In this document: positions 7,465 through 13,724 of the stretch, piece after piece
Layout of the letters: every line of letters begins with the position of its first letter
How positions within the stretch are numbered: the stretch's first letter is position 1
Assembly (NCBI GenBank): GCA_900553045.1
Contig: USBW01000005.1
Span: forward strand, 1 to 13,724
Source of the DNA: an uncultured Mycoplasmatota bacterium
GTDB lineage: Bacteria; Bacillota_I; Bacilli_A; RF39; UBA660
DNA: 13,724 bases
Direction: 5' to 3'
Translations under genes and position numbers: made by a program
The notes under the pieces: generated by a model
What the model was told of the DNA's origin: nothing
Databases searched by the model: none
Seen by the model: the letters and a program-made list of their open reading frames with translations, nothing else

Positions 7465-9696
7465 ATGAAATGGAAATTAAAAGCAAAACCCCAAGATTGG
7501 CTCATATTTTTCTGTTTTGCTATTCTACTACTATATTTAATTTGTGTAGCAGTAGTTAATATTCATCAACTTTCAATTGATGCTACTTTTGCAGGTTTAA
7601 ATCCTTTTCCTGCTTTTTCTAGTGAGCTAATTGGAGCAACAATTTTATTTTATGTTGGAGCCTTAATTTTCTTATTTGGTTCAGTCTCATCTTACTTCTT
7701 TGATAAAGAAAAGGGTTTTGGTATTTCTTTTGGTCCTAAAGAAGAGAAGGGGTACTCTAGATGGACTAAAGATAAAGAAATGAAAAAGACTCTAAAAGAA
7801 GTAAATATTAAAGATGATTATTATGAATACGCAGGTTTTCCAATTGTTAATGATGGTATTCATATGTGGGTTGATGATGGGGAGTCTCACAATTTAGTTA
7901 TTGGTTCTACTGGTACTGGTAAAACTCAATGTATTATTCATCCTTTAGTCAAGATTTTAGCTAAAAAAGGTGAGTCAATGATCGTTACCGATCCTAAGGG
8001 TGAAATCTATCGTGAAAGTGCTAGTCTTTTGAAAGAAAAAGGTTATAAAATTGTCATTTTAAACTTTCGTGATCCACAGCGTGGTAACTGTTGGAATCCT
8101 CTTTCTTTGCCTTATAACTTGTACCGTAATGGAAATAGTGATAAAGCGATGGAATTACTTGATGACTTGGCTGCTAATATCTTGTATGATGAAGCAGGTG
8201 GTGCTAGCAAAGATCCTTTCTGGGAGAAGACTGCTTCTGACTTCTTTGTAGGTCTTGCTCTAGGTCTTTTTGAAGATGCTAAACCTGAAGAGATCAATAT
8301 CAATAGTATTTCTTTAATGGCTACTTTAGGGGATGAAAAGTTTGGCCCAAGAAGTAGTTATTTAAAAGAATATTTTAATGATAAAGATCCTGCTGGAGCT
8401 GCATATACTTGTGCTTCTGGTACTGTTTATGCTCCTGAGGATACTAAAGGTTCAATCGTTTCTACCTTTAAACAAAAAATTCGTCTTTTTGCTTCACGTG
8501 AAAATTTATCAGAAATGCTAGCTAATAGCGACTTTGATATGGCAAATATTGGTAAAGAAAAGACTGCAGTATTCATGATTATTCAAGATGAGAAAAAGAC
8601 CTATCATGCTTTAGCGACAATCTTTATTAAACAATGTTATGAAACTTTGATCGATGTTGCACAAAACACTTCTAAAGGTGAACTTCCTGTCCGTACTAAT
8701 TTCATTCTTGATGAGTTTGCTAACATGCCACCTTTAAAAGACATTACTACCATGATTACAGCAGCTCGTTCTCGTTTGATTCGTTTTACGATGATCATTC
8801 AAAACTTTGCACAACTTGATGCTGTTTATGGTAAAGAAAATGCTCAGACTATTCGTAGTAACTGTAACAACTTACTTTACTTACTTACTACCGAGCTTGC
8901 TGCTTTAAAAGAAATTAGTGAACTATGTGGTGAGGTTAAAGTTAAAGTAGGTAAAGGGGATAAAGAAAGAGAAGAGACTCGTCCTTTAGTTACTGTTTCT
9001 GACTTACAGAAAATGAAACAGTTTGAAGCTATTATAATTAGGACAAGAATGAATCCATTTAGAACTAAATTGAAAGCAAACTTCCAAATCGACTGGGGAA
9101 TTAAAAAAGGTGAAGCTGACCCATTTGTTCAAAGAGAGAAAAAACCAGTAGCAGTTTTCAATTTAAAAAATTATGTTAATGAAAAAAGACAAGCTAGTAA
9201 CCCATTCATGGGAGCATCTGGGGGCTTTAATCCATTTATGAATAATTCTAATCCTTTTGCAGGTTTTAATAATCCTTTTATTAGCAATCCTAATCAAGAT
9301 GAGGTTGCAAACTCTAATTTAAAGACTCCTAACGTTCCTTTAAATGTTGATGAATTAGTCAAAAGGATTGATGAGAAGATTGCTGAACTTGAGAAGGAAG
9401 AACAGGAAAAAGAAGCAATCTTAAAGAAAAATGCTAAAAGTTTTGACTCTTCGAAAGAAAAAGACTTTCAAGAAGCATCTGCTTCCTTTAAATCTAATGA
9501 TAGCCAATATGAAGATATAAATCTTGATTTCGATTACGATAATGATAGTACAAATGCTTTTGAAAATAATAAAGACGTTGAATTAGAAGCTCCTACGATA
9601 GAGGAAAATAATGAAGATGTAAGTGATATTTATAAAAATTCAACAAAGATTAAAATTACTGATGATCAATTTTTTGACGATTTCTTTGATGGTTAG
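7465..9696 (+). CDS. virD4: VirD4/TraG-type T4SS coupling ATPase
   Basis: The product has 743 residues. Two N-terminal TM segments (about 13-33 and 52-77) anchor it. The cytoplasmic ATPase domain carries Walker A GSTGTGKT (147-154), VTDPKGE shortly after, and Walker B FILDEFANMP (D416-E417). These are hallmarks of VirD4/TraG coupling proteins, which recruit DNA-protein or protein substrates to the channel. The sequence after the ATPase core is unusual: four NPF motifs start at 579, 589, 596 and 603 in a Phe/Asn/Gly-rich linker, then a charged coiled-coil-like helix (about 630-660), then a long acidic tail ending DDQFFDDFFDG. AGGGAGG (7451-7457) is the SD. It is the last gene of the T4SS operon. 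No relaxase is visible beside it, so its substrate is unknown. Confidence 0.93.
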   Translation: MKWKLKAKPQDWLIFFCFAILLLYLICVAVVNIHQLSIDATFAGLNPFPAFSSELIGATILFYVGALIFLFGSVSSYFFDKEKGFGISFGPKEEKGYSRWTKDKEMKKTLKEVNIKDDYYEYAGFPIVNDGIHMWVDDGESHNLVIGSTGTGKTQCIIHPLVKILAKKGESMIVTDPKGEIYRESASLLKEKGYKIVILNFRDPQRGNCWNPLSLPYNLYRNGNSDKAMELLDDLAANILYDEAGGASKDPFWEKTASDFFVGLALGLFEDAKPEEININSISLMATLGDEKFGPRSSYLKEYFNDKDPAGAAYTCASGTVYAPEDTKGSIVSTFKQKIRLFASRENLSEMLANSDFDMANIGKEKTAVFMIIQDEKKTYHALATIFIKQCYETLIDVAQNTSKGELPVRTNFILDEFANMPPLKDITTMITAARSRLIRFTMIIQNFAQLDAVYGKENAQTIRSNCNNLLYLLTTELAALKEISELCGEVKVKVGKGDKEREETRPLVTVSDLQKMKQFEAIIIRTRMNPFRTKLKANFQIDWGIKKGEADPFVQREKKPVAVFNLKNYVNEKRQASNPFMGASGGFNPFMNNSNPFAGFNNPFISNPNQDEVANSNLKTPNVPLNVDELVKRIDEKIAELEKEEQEKEAILKKNAKSFDSSKEKDFQEASASFKSNDSQYEDINLDFDYDNDSTNAFENNKDVELEAPTIEENNEDVSDIYKNSTKIKITDDQFFDDFFDG

Positions 9697-9700
9697 AATT

Positions 9701-9732
9701 AAATCTTGAAGTTTTTTCAAGATTTTCTTTTA
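9701..9732 (+). terminator. AT-rich hairpin terminator or attenuator between virD4 and ftsY
   Basis: AAATCTTGAA (9701-9710) pairs perfectly with TTCAAGATTT (9716-9725) around a 5-nt loop, followed by a T-rich run to 9732. Only two pairs are G-C, so termination may be partial. It lies 5 nt past the virD4 stop and 22 nt before the ftsY ATG, just ahead of the ftsY SD. With no convincing promoter between, it may set how much T4SS transcription enters ftsY. Confidence 0.55.
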
Positions 9733-9753
9733 GAAAAAAACAAGGAGGTTAAT

Positions 9754-10737
9754 ATGGGATTTTTTAGTCGCTTAAAAGAAACATTTAAAAAGAAAGAAGA
9801 AAAAAAAGAAGAACAATTTCATATCTATGAAAAAGGTCTTAGCAAAAGTAGAACAGGCTTTGTATCAAGTCTTATTTCTCTTACTAATAAATATCATAAA
9901 ATTACTTTAGAATTCTTTGATGAATTAGAAGAAATCTTAATAATGGCCGATCTTGGGGTCAACACCGTAATGAAATTTATGGATCGTTTAAAAGAACGTG
10001 TCAATAAAGAACATATTGAAAAACCTAGTGATCTTAAAGAGATCATTGTTGATGAATTATTTATCATCTATGTTCAAGATGAGATATTAAGCAATAAAAT
10101 AAATTACAGTACCACTGGTCCTACTGTTATTTTAATGGTTGGTGTCAATGGAGTAGGTAAGACTACTACTATTGCTAAACTAGCTAAAAAAGAACTTGAT
10201 AAGGGTAAAAAAGTCTTATTAGTAGCAGGGGATACTTTTAGAGCAGGGGCTAAAGAACAACTAGAGACCTGGGCTATTAAATTAGGCTGCTCTTTTGTTG
10301 GTAGCGAAACCAGTAAAGATCCCGCTAGTGTGGTTTATGATGGTTTAAAAAAGGCTCAAGAAGAGAATTTTGATGTTGTTTTTATCGATACAGCTGGTCG
10401 TTTACAGAATAAAATCAATTTAATGAAAGAACTTGAAAAAATTAATAAAGTAATTACTAATTTTATAGGTTCTAAGCCTCAGGAAACTCTTTTAGTGATC
10501 GATGCTACTACTGGTCAAAATGGGATCAGTCAAGCTAAAGTTTTCAAAGAAGTCACTGACATTACGGGAATTGTTTTAACTAAACTTGACGGTACGGCTA
10601 AAGGTGGAATCGTCTTGGCTATTAAAGATGAAGTTGGTATACCAGTTAAATATGTTGGCATGGGCGAGGGTGCAGATGATTTAATTTCTTTTGATATTGA
10701 AGAGTACATCTATGGCCTATTTAAGGATATGATCTAA
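9754..10737 (+). CDS. ftsY: signal recognition particle receptor FtsY
   Basis: The product is a 327-residue SRP GTPase that docks SRP-ribosome complexes at the membrane. The N domain helices occupy about 25-105. The NG core shows GVNGVGKTTT (130-139, P-loop), DTFRAGAKEQLE (insertion box), DTAGR (212-216), TKLDG (276-280) and the closing GMGEGADDL. The N-terminus is a short Lys/Glu-rich amphipathic segment rather than a long acidic A domain, as is usual for Gram-positive FtsY. I start at ATG 9754 because AAGGAGG (9742-9748) lies 5 nt before it. A TTG at 9706 lies inside the hairpin and is unlikely. The gene overlaps ylxM by one base (TAATG). Confidence 0.97.
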   Translation: MGFFSRLKETFKKKEEKKEEQFHIYEKGLSKSRTGFVSSLISLTNKYHKITLEFFDELEEILIMADLGVNTVMKFMDRLKERVNKEHIEKPSDLKEIIVDELFIIYVQDEILSNKINYSTTGPTVILMVGVNGVGKTTTIAKLAKKELDKGKKVLLVAGDTFRAGAKEQLETWAIKLGCSFVGSETSKDPASVVYDGLKKAQEENFDVVFIDTAGRLQNKINLMKELEKINKVITNFIGSKPQETLLVIDATTGQNGISQAKVFKEVTDITGIVLTKLDGTAKGGIVLAIKDEVGIPVKYVGMGEGADDLISFDIEEYIYGLFKDMI

Positions 10738-11033
10738 TGCAAGAACGTGTATATTTAGGGATCCTTTACGATTACTATGGTGAACTTTTATCAGCTAAGC
10801 AGCAGGAGTATTTTGAAAAATACTATTTTGCCAATCTTTCTTTACAGGAGATCGCTAGCCTTTTTCAAGTTTCTCGTAACGCTGTTTTTAAACAGGTAAA
10901 AAAAGCTGAACAAGAGTTGTTAGCTTTTGAAAACAGTTTGCATCTTTATACTAAAGATCAGGAGCTTGAAAAAATTATTAAAGAAGTTTCTGATCCTTTA
11001 TTGAAAGAAAAGTTAGAAAAATTATTAAAATAA
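10737..11033 (+). CDS. ylxM: YlxM family SRP-associated helix-turn-helix protein
   Basis: The product is a 98-residue protein of the YlxM/UPF0122 family. It is largely helical with a sigma-70 region 4-like HTH (about 34-58, LSLQEIASLFQVSRNAVFKQV) and a basic/acidic C-terminal helix. In Bacillota the gene usually sits beside ftsY and ffh, and in streptococci the protein modulates SRP activity. It starts at the ATG overlapping the ftsY stop, with AAGGAT (10723-10728) as a modest SD, so translation is probably coupled to ftsY. ffh is not found after it; the next gene is convergent. It is slightly shorter than the usual 105-115 residues. Confidence 0.92.
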   Translation: MQERVYLGILYDYYGELLSAKQQEYFEKYYFANLSLQEIASLFQVSRNAVFKQVKKAEQELLAFENSLHLYTKDQELEKIIKEVSDPLLKEKLEKLLK

Positions 11034-11057
11034 AAAAAGTAGATAAAAAATATCTAC
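11032..11057 (-). terminator. terminator for spoIVA (reads leftward)
   Basis: GTAGATA (11039-11045) pairs with TATCTAC (11051-11057) around a five-A loop on the + strand. Read on the - strand, the hairpin is followed by seven T's (A11032-A11038 of the + strand). The T tract overlaps the ylxM stop codon. Confidence 0.7.
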
Positions 11058-11060
11058 CTT

Positions 11061-11087
11061 AGTAGCACTTTCAGTGTTACTTTTTTT
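11061..11087 (+). terminator. terminator for ftsY-ylxM (reads rightward)
   Basis: AGTAGCACT (11061-11069) pairs with AGTGTTACT (11073-11081), with one G-T wobble and a TTC loop, and is followed by T's through 11087. The T tract overlaps the end of the convergent spoIVA gene. Confidence 0.8.
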
Positions 11088-12561
11088 ATATGACAATCGC
11101 AATCATATTGCTAGAACCTTTGTTAACAACTTTAGACATGGTCTGTTGAAATTTATAACGAATATTTTCCGGCATCATGGCTATTTTCGACTGAATACCT
11201 TCTTGAACGATGACGTCTAAACTTCGACCAAAGATTTCAGAATTCCAAATATTATTAGGATTAGTTTCATTATCCTTCATCAGATAATCAATAAGCTCTT
11301 TACTTTGCATCTCAGATCCGATGATCGGTTCAAAGGTTGATTCTACATCTACTCTTATCATATGAATAGAAGGGGCTGTTGCTTTAAGTTTAATACCATA
11401 ACGATTACCTTGCTTAACTATTTCTGGTTTGTCTAGTTTCATATCTTTTAAAGTTGGATTAGCTACCCCATAACCGGTTGCTTTAACCATTTTTAATGCT
11501 CCTTTTACTTGATCATACTCTTCTTTAGCTTCTTTGTAATCTTGGAATAAAGCCAGCAGGTTAGCTTTAGTTTTGACTTCAGTTCCCATCATTTCTGTTA
11601 GGACTTGATTAAATAAATTATTAGGAGCCTCAAGGGTTATAGTAATGATTCCTGTGGCCGGATTTACTTCTGAAAGATATGCTTCTTTTATGTATTCACA
11701 ATCACTAAAATGATTGATAATAGTATCGACATCTCTTAATTTATTTACTTCGACAACACTTTCTTTAATCTTTTCAATATAAACTTTTTTAATATAATGA
11801 TTGTGATTTAAAATAGCAATCCATTCAGGCATTCTTACTTTGGCTTCTAAAACTGGGAATTCATATAAAGCTTCTTTTAAAATTTCATAAGTATCTTTTT
11901 CATTCATGGATAAGACATCCATTGCTAGAACTGGTACTTGATAACTTTCTCTTAATTCTTGAGCTAGTTTTTCTGTATTTGGATTAGTAGGGTGGGTACT
12001 ATTTAAGACCATAATAAATGGTTTATTGATACTTTGTAATTCTTCGACGACTCTTTTTTCGGCATCTAGGTAGTCTTCACGGTCAAATTCGCCGATTGAG
12101 CCATCAGTTGTGATGATAATACCGATTGTTGAATGATCTCTAATTACTTTTTCTGTACCGATTTCTGCAGCTTCTACAAAAGGGATCTCATCATTGTACC
12201 ATGGAGTTTTGACCATGCGTGGACCATTTTCATCTTCATAACCCTTAGCTTTGTCGATGACGTAGCCAACACAGTCAACAAGTCGCATATTGCATTCCAT
12301 CTTATCAATTTTAATCTTAGCAATATTATTAGGGACAAATTTTGGTTCGATGGTCATGATCGTCTTACCACCTGCTGATTGTGGGATCTCATCCAAAGCA
12401 CGCTTTTTCTCAAACTCATCTTCAATGTTAGGAATTACTAAAGTCTCTAAAACCTTTTTAATAAAAGTAGATTTACCTGTTCTTACCGCCCCAACTACTC
12501 CTAAATAAATATTTCCGCCGGTTCTTAAGGCAATATTTTTTATTATTTGCTGTTTGTCCAT
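11086..12561 (-). CDS. spoIVA: stage IV sporulation protein A (spore coat base ATPase)
   Basis: The 491-residue product is full length (the Bacillus subtilis protein has 492). SpoIVA is made in the mother cell and polymerises on the forespore with ATP hydrolysis to form the coat basement layer. Visible hallmarks are Walker A GAVRTGKST (24-32, Lys30), the PQSAGGKTIMT region, RLVDCVGY (Asp96), KGYEDENGPRM, ITTDGSIG and the NST motif of a TRAFAC-type fold. The middle and C-terminal domains include VKATGYGVA, APSIHMIRVDVES and IWNSEIFGRSL, and the protein ends in hydrophobic MIAIVI as usual. From memory, Bacillus has Thr-Thr at 70-71; here the pair is Thr70-Ile71. AAAGAGAGTG on the - strand (12571-12580), 9 nt upstream, is the SD. 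It is monocistronic between its own promoter and terminator. Confidence 0.97.
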   Translation of the reverse strand: MDKQQIIKNIALRTGGNIYLGVVGAVRTGKSTFIKKVLETLVIPNIEDEFEKKRALDEIPQSAGGKTIMTIEPKFVPNNIAKIKIDKMECNMRLVDCVGYVIDKAKGYEDENGPRMVKTPWYNDEIPFVEAAEIGTEKVIRDHSTIGIIITTDGSIGEFDREDYLDAEKRVVEELQSINKPFIMVLNSTHPTNPNTEKLAQELRESYQVPVLAMDVLSMNEKDTYEILKEALYEFPVLEAKVRMPEWIAILNHNHYIKKVYIEKIKESVVEVNKLRDVDTIINHFSDCEYIKEAYLSEVNPATGIITITLEAPNNLFNQVLTEMMGTEVKTKANLLALFQDYKEAKEEYDQVKGALKMVKATGYGVANPTLKDMKLDKPEIVKQGNRYGIKLKATAPSIHMIRVDVESTFEPIIGSEMQSKELIDYLMKDNETNPNNIWNSEIFGRSLDVIVQEGIQSKIAMMPENIRYKFQQTMSKVVNKGSSNMIAIVI

Positions 12562-12587
12562 TTATTTCATCACTCTCTTTCTAGTTA

Positions 12588-12616
12588 ATTTTATGTCTTG
12601 ATAAAACTAATAGAAC
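12588..12616 (-). promoter_or_regulatory. putative sigma-E promoter of spoIVA
   Basis: On the - strand, CATAAAAT (12588-12595) differs at one of eight positions from the sigma-E -10 consensus (CATACAAT). GTTCTATT (12609-12616) resembles the -35 (GTCATATT, 6 of 8) at a 13-bp spacing. In Bacillus spoIVA is a known sigma-E gene. Transcription would start about 20 nt before the SD. The A+T richness makes chance matches possible. Confidence 0.45.
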
Positions 12617-12621
12617 AAAAT

Positions 12622-12643
12622 AAAAAACGGTTTTACCCGTTTT
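12622..12643 (-). terminator. terminator of the TasA-like gene
   Basis: Read on the - strand, AAAACGG (12643-12637) pairs with CCGTTTT (12630-12624) around a 6-nt loop and runs into six T's ending at 12622. The stem begins within the stop codon of the gene. It separates that transcript from the spoIVA promoter. Confidence 0.75.
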
Positions 12644-13331
12644 AAGCAGTTATTGTTTTAGGATCACCGTTGGCTCCGTAAACGCTAACTTTTATTTTAA
12701 AGGTTTTCGATTGTAAAATTGCTGTATGCGATTTATTATCTTCAGAGTCACTGATCGTTAAATTGTCTTCAAAAGAATAATCATTATCTAACCAAAGTCT
12801 TAAACGATAATAATGAGTTGCGGTACCACTGGTATTATCAAAAGTAAATTTGTTAGTAGCTAGTAATAAATTATTTGAGTCAGGATCATAACTTAAAGTA
12901 TCAATATCAAAAGGAACTAAATTAGAAACTAGAGTAGGACTTATTACTTCTTGTTCTTCACTTATAGCAGCATTCTCACTAGAAGTTTGAGTTAAATAAA
13001 TTTTTACAGCATCATTTTCTAAAGTGCTACCAACTTCTTTAGTGACATAAATATAATAACCGACATCAATTGTTCCCGTTGCTTCAGCACTTACTGAAAA
13101 GTCAAAATAATCATTTTGGACTTTACCATCAGCATCTAGCATATTGTTGGCTCCAGTAATGAAAAGGCCATTTTCTTCTTCCGTATATTTAAAAGTTACC
13201 ACTCCAGTTGAGACTTTATTTTCTTCACTTAAGTTTGTCCAAGTACCAGCTGCAAAAGTTATGCCGACGATAGCTACTATAATTAAAATTAAAGCAGCAG
13301 AGGCAAATATTATTCTTTTTTTGTTATCCAT
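12642..13331 (-). CDS. secreted TasA/camelysin-like protein with SipW-type signal peptide
   Basis: The 229-residue product has a basic start (MDNKKR), a long hydrophobic core (about 7-25) and a cleavage-type TFAAG end. A GTWTNLSEENKVSTG segment follows and matches the layout after SipW-type signals (aromatic, then acidic/Asn, then a G before a strand). The mature part is acidic, Ser/Thr/Asn-rich and probably all beta: a FKYTEEENGLFITGANNM...DADGKV stretch, then an FSVSAEATGTIDVGYYIYV strand region. TasA/camelysin proteins form extracellular fibres or surface proteins. No LPXTG, metalloprotease HExxH motif or cysteines are seen, so a protease role is not supported. AGGAGG (13337-13342) lies 5 nt before the ATG. 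No SipW signal peptidase gene is in the window. Family assignment is by pattern only. Confidence 0.65.
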   Translation of the reverse strand: MDNKKRIIFASAALILIIVAIVGITFAAGTWTNLSEENKVSTGVVTFKYTEEENGLFITGANNMLDADGKVQNDYFDFSVSAEATGTIDVGYYIYVTKEVGSTLENDAVKIYLTQTSSENAAISEEQEVISPTLVSNLVPFDIDTLSYDPDSNNLLLATNKFTFDNTSGTATHYYRLRLWLDNDYSFEDNLTISDSEDNKSHTAILQSKTFKIKVSVYGANGDPKTITA

Positions 13332-13356
13332 GTTATCCTCCTATCATTCTATTATT

Positions 13357-13385
13357 AATATAGCATATTTTATCTTCTATCGCAA
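13357..13385 (-). promoter_or_regulatory. sigma-A-type promoter of the TasA-like gene
   Basis: On the - strand, TTGCGA (13380-13385) and TATATT (13357-13362) are separated by exactly 17 bp, and a TGC before the -10 makes it an extended -10. The predicted start is near 13350, about 8 nt before the AGGAGG. It is one half of a divergent promoter region with the DUF4186 gene. Confidence 0.6.
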
Positions 13386-13395
13386 TAAATAAAAA

Positions 13396-13424
13396 TTTTC
13401 TAATTCCTTTAGATATGTTATAAT
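13396..13424 (+). promoter_or_regulatory. extended -10 promoter of the DUF4186 gene
   Basis: TATAAT (13419-13424) is preceded by TGT, giving an extended -10 (TG at 13416-13417). The -35 position (13396-13401, TTTTCT) is a poor match, as often tolerated with an extended -10. AAGAAGG (13433-13439) follows as SD, 5 nt before the ATG. Confidence 0.6.
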
Positions 13425-13444
13425 AAAAAAGAAAGAAGGTTTCT

Positions 13445-13724
13445 ATGGGAGAGATATGGACAAGACTTTCTAAATCCAAGTTTAGAAGTAGATGGCATTT
13501 GAAAGAAAAAGAAATCAATTATATTAAAGAAAAGGGCATTGATGTCATTCGGAGTCATACTGAAGATTTTATCAAAAAAAGACTGGCTCCGGCAGTCATT
13601 CCCAATGATGGAAAACAGACTCCTATGAAAGGGCATCCAGTATTTATCGCACAGCACGCTACTGCAACTTGTTGTAGAGGATGTTTAGAAAAATGGCATC
13701 ACATCAAAAAGGGACATCAATTAA
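13445..13724 (+). CDS. DUF4186 family protein, 3' end beyond the window
   Basis: The first 93 codons are present and open to the window edge. I recognise the DUF4186 pattern: LSKSKFRSRWHLKEKE near the start, a KKRLAP segment, NDGKQTPMKGHPVF, then QHATATCCRGCLEKWH. The cysteines at 76, 77 and 80 with His71, His85 and His86 could bind a metal or form a redox site, but the function of the family is unknown to me. Family members are a little over 100 residues, so only about 20-30 residues should be missing. It has its own promoter and a good SD, and is divergent from the TasA-like gene. Confidence 0.85.
   Translation, partial: MGEIWTRLSKSKFRSRWHLKEKEINYIKEKGIDVIRSHTEDFIKKRLAPAVIPNDGKQTPMKGHPVFIAQHATATCCRGCLEKWHHIKKGHQL

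Noticed and set aside
9674..9699. Promoter for ftsY from TTGACG (9674-9679) and TAGAAT (9694-9699)
   Set aside because: The spacing is 14 bp, too short for sigma-A, and the hairpin would sit in the leader. Not strong enough to list as a feature.
9706..9753. N-terminal extension of FtsY from TTG 9706
   Set aside because: The extension runs through the hairpin terminator and over the AAGGAGG SD of ATG 9754, which gives the usual FtsY N-terminus.
13333..13657. Two - strand frames (61 and 79 residues) at the right end
   Set aside because: They are antisense to the DUF4186 gene and its promoter region and resemble no known protein.

Overview
The window is an AT-rich, gene-dense stretch of a low-GC Gram-positive chromosome. 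It carries spoIVA, ftsY-ylxM and strong AGGAGG-type ribosome binding sites, so the host is a spore-forming (or formerly spore-forming) member of the Bacillota. The T4SS proteins resemble the Mbov_0395/0396/0397 families of mycoplasma integrative elements. That fits an uncultured Bacilli lineage near the Mollicutes (RF39-like), but this placement is inference. The standard code works: every main reading frame is open with TGG as Trp, and none of the 11 complete genes ends in TGA.

Positions 1-9696 hold a compact type IV secretion (T4SS) locus, all on the + strand. A small pilin-like gene (40-426) is followed by two hairpin terminators and then by a clear extended -10 promoter (598-626). That promoter drives a second pilin-like protein with a signal peptide and ectodomain (667-1401), a giant VirB6/TrbL-like polytopic protein (1413-4685), a small VirB3/PrgI-like membrane protein (4703-5026), a VirB4 ATPase split into two overlapping ORFs (5004-5651 and 5651-7441), and a VirD4/TraG coupling ATPase (7465-9696). 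The expected division of labour is: pilin-like and VirB6-like proteins form the channel, VirB4 powers assembly, and VirD4 brings substrate. No relaxase, integrase, origin of transfer, VirB8-like protein or wall hydrolase is visible, so the locus may be a chromosomally fixed secretion or DNA-transfer machine, or one end of an element whose other genes lie upstream.

Positions 9697-11087 hold the housekeeping pair ftsY-ylxM (SRP receptor and SRP-associated regulator), translationally coupled. A weak hairpin terminator separates it from the T4SS operon, and back-to-back terminators close it against the convergent spoIVA.

Positions 11086-13331 are on the - strand. They hold spoIVA, a spore-coat base ATPase with a plausible sigma-E promoter, and upstream of it a secreted TasA/camelysin-like protein with its own sigma-A-type promoter and terminator. 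A divergent promoter region (13343-13444) leads to a DUF4186 gene that runs off the right edge of the window.

The most interesting material is the T4SS: paralogous pilin-like subunits, a split VirB4, a VirB6-like protein with a large six-cysteine ectodomain and a duplicated cytoplasmic repeat, and a VirD4 with an unusual NPF-repeat and acidic tail.
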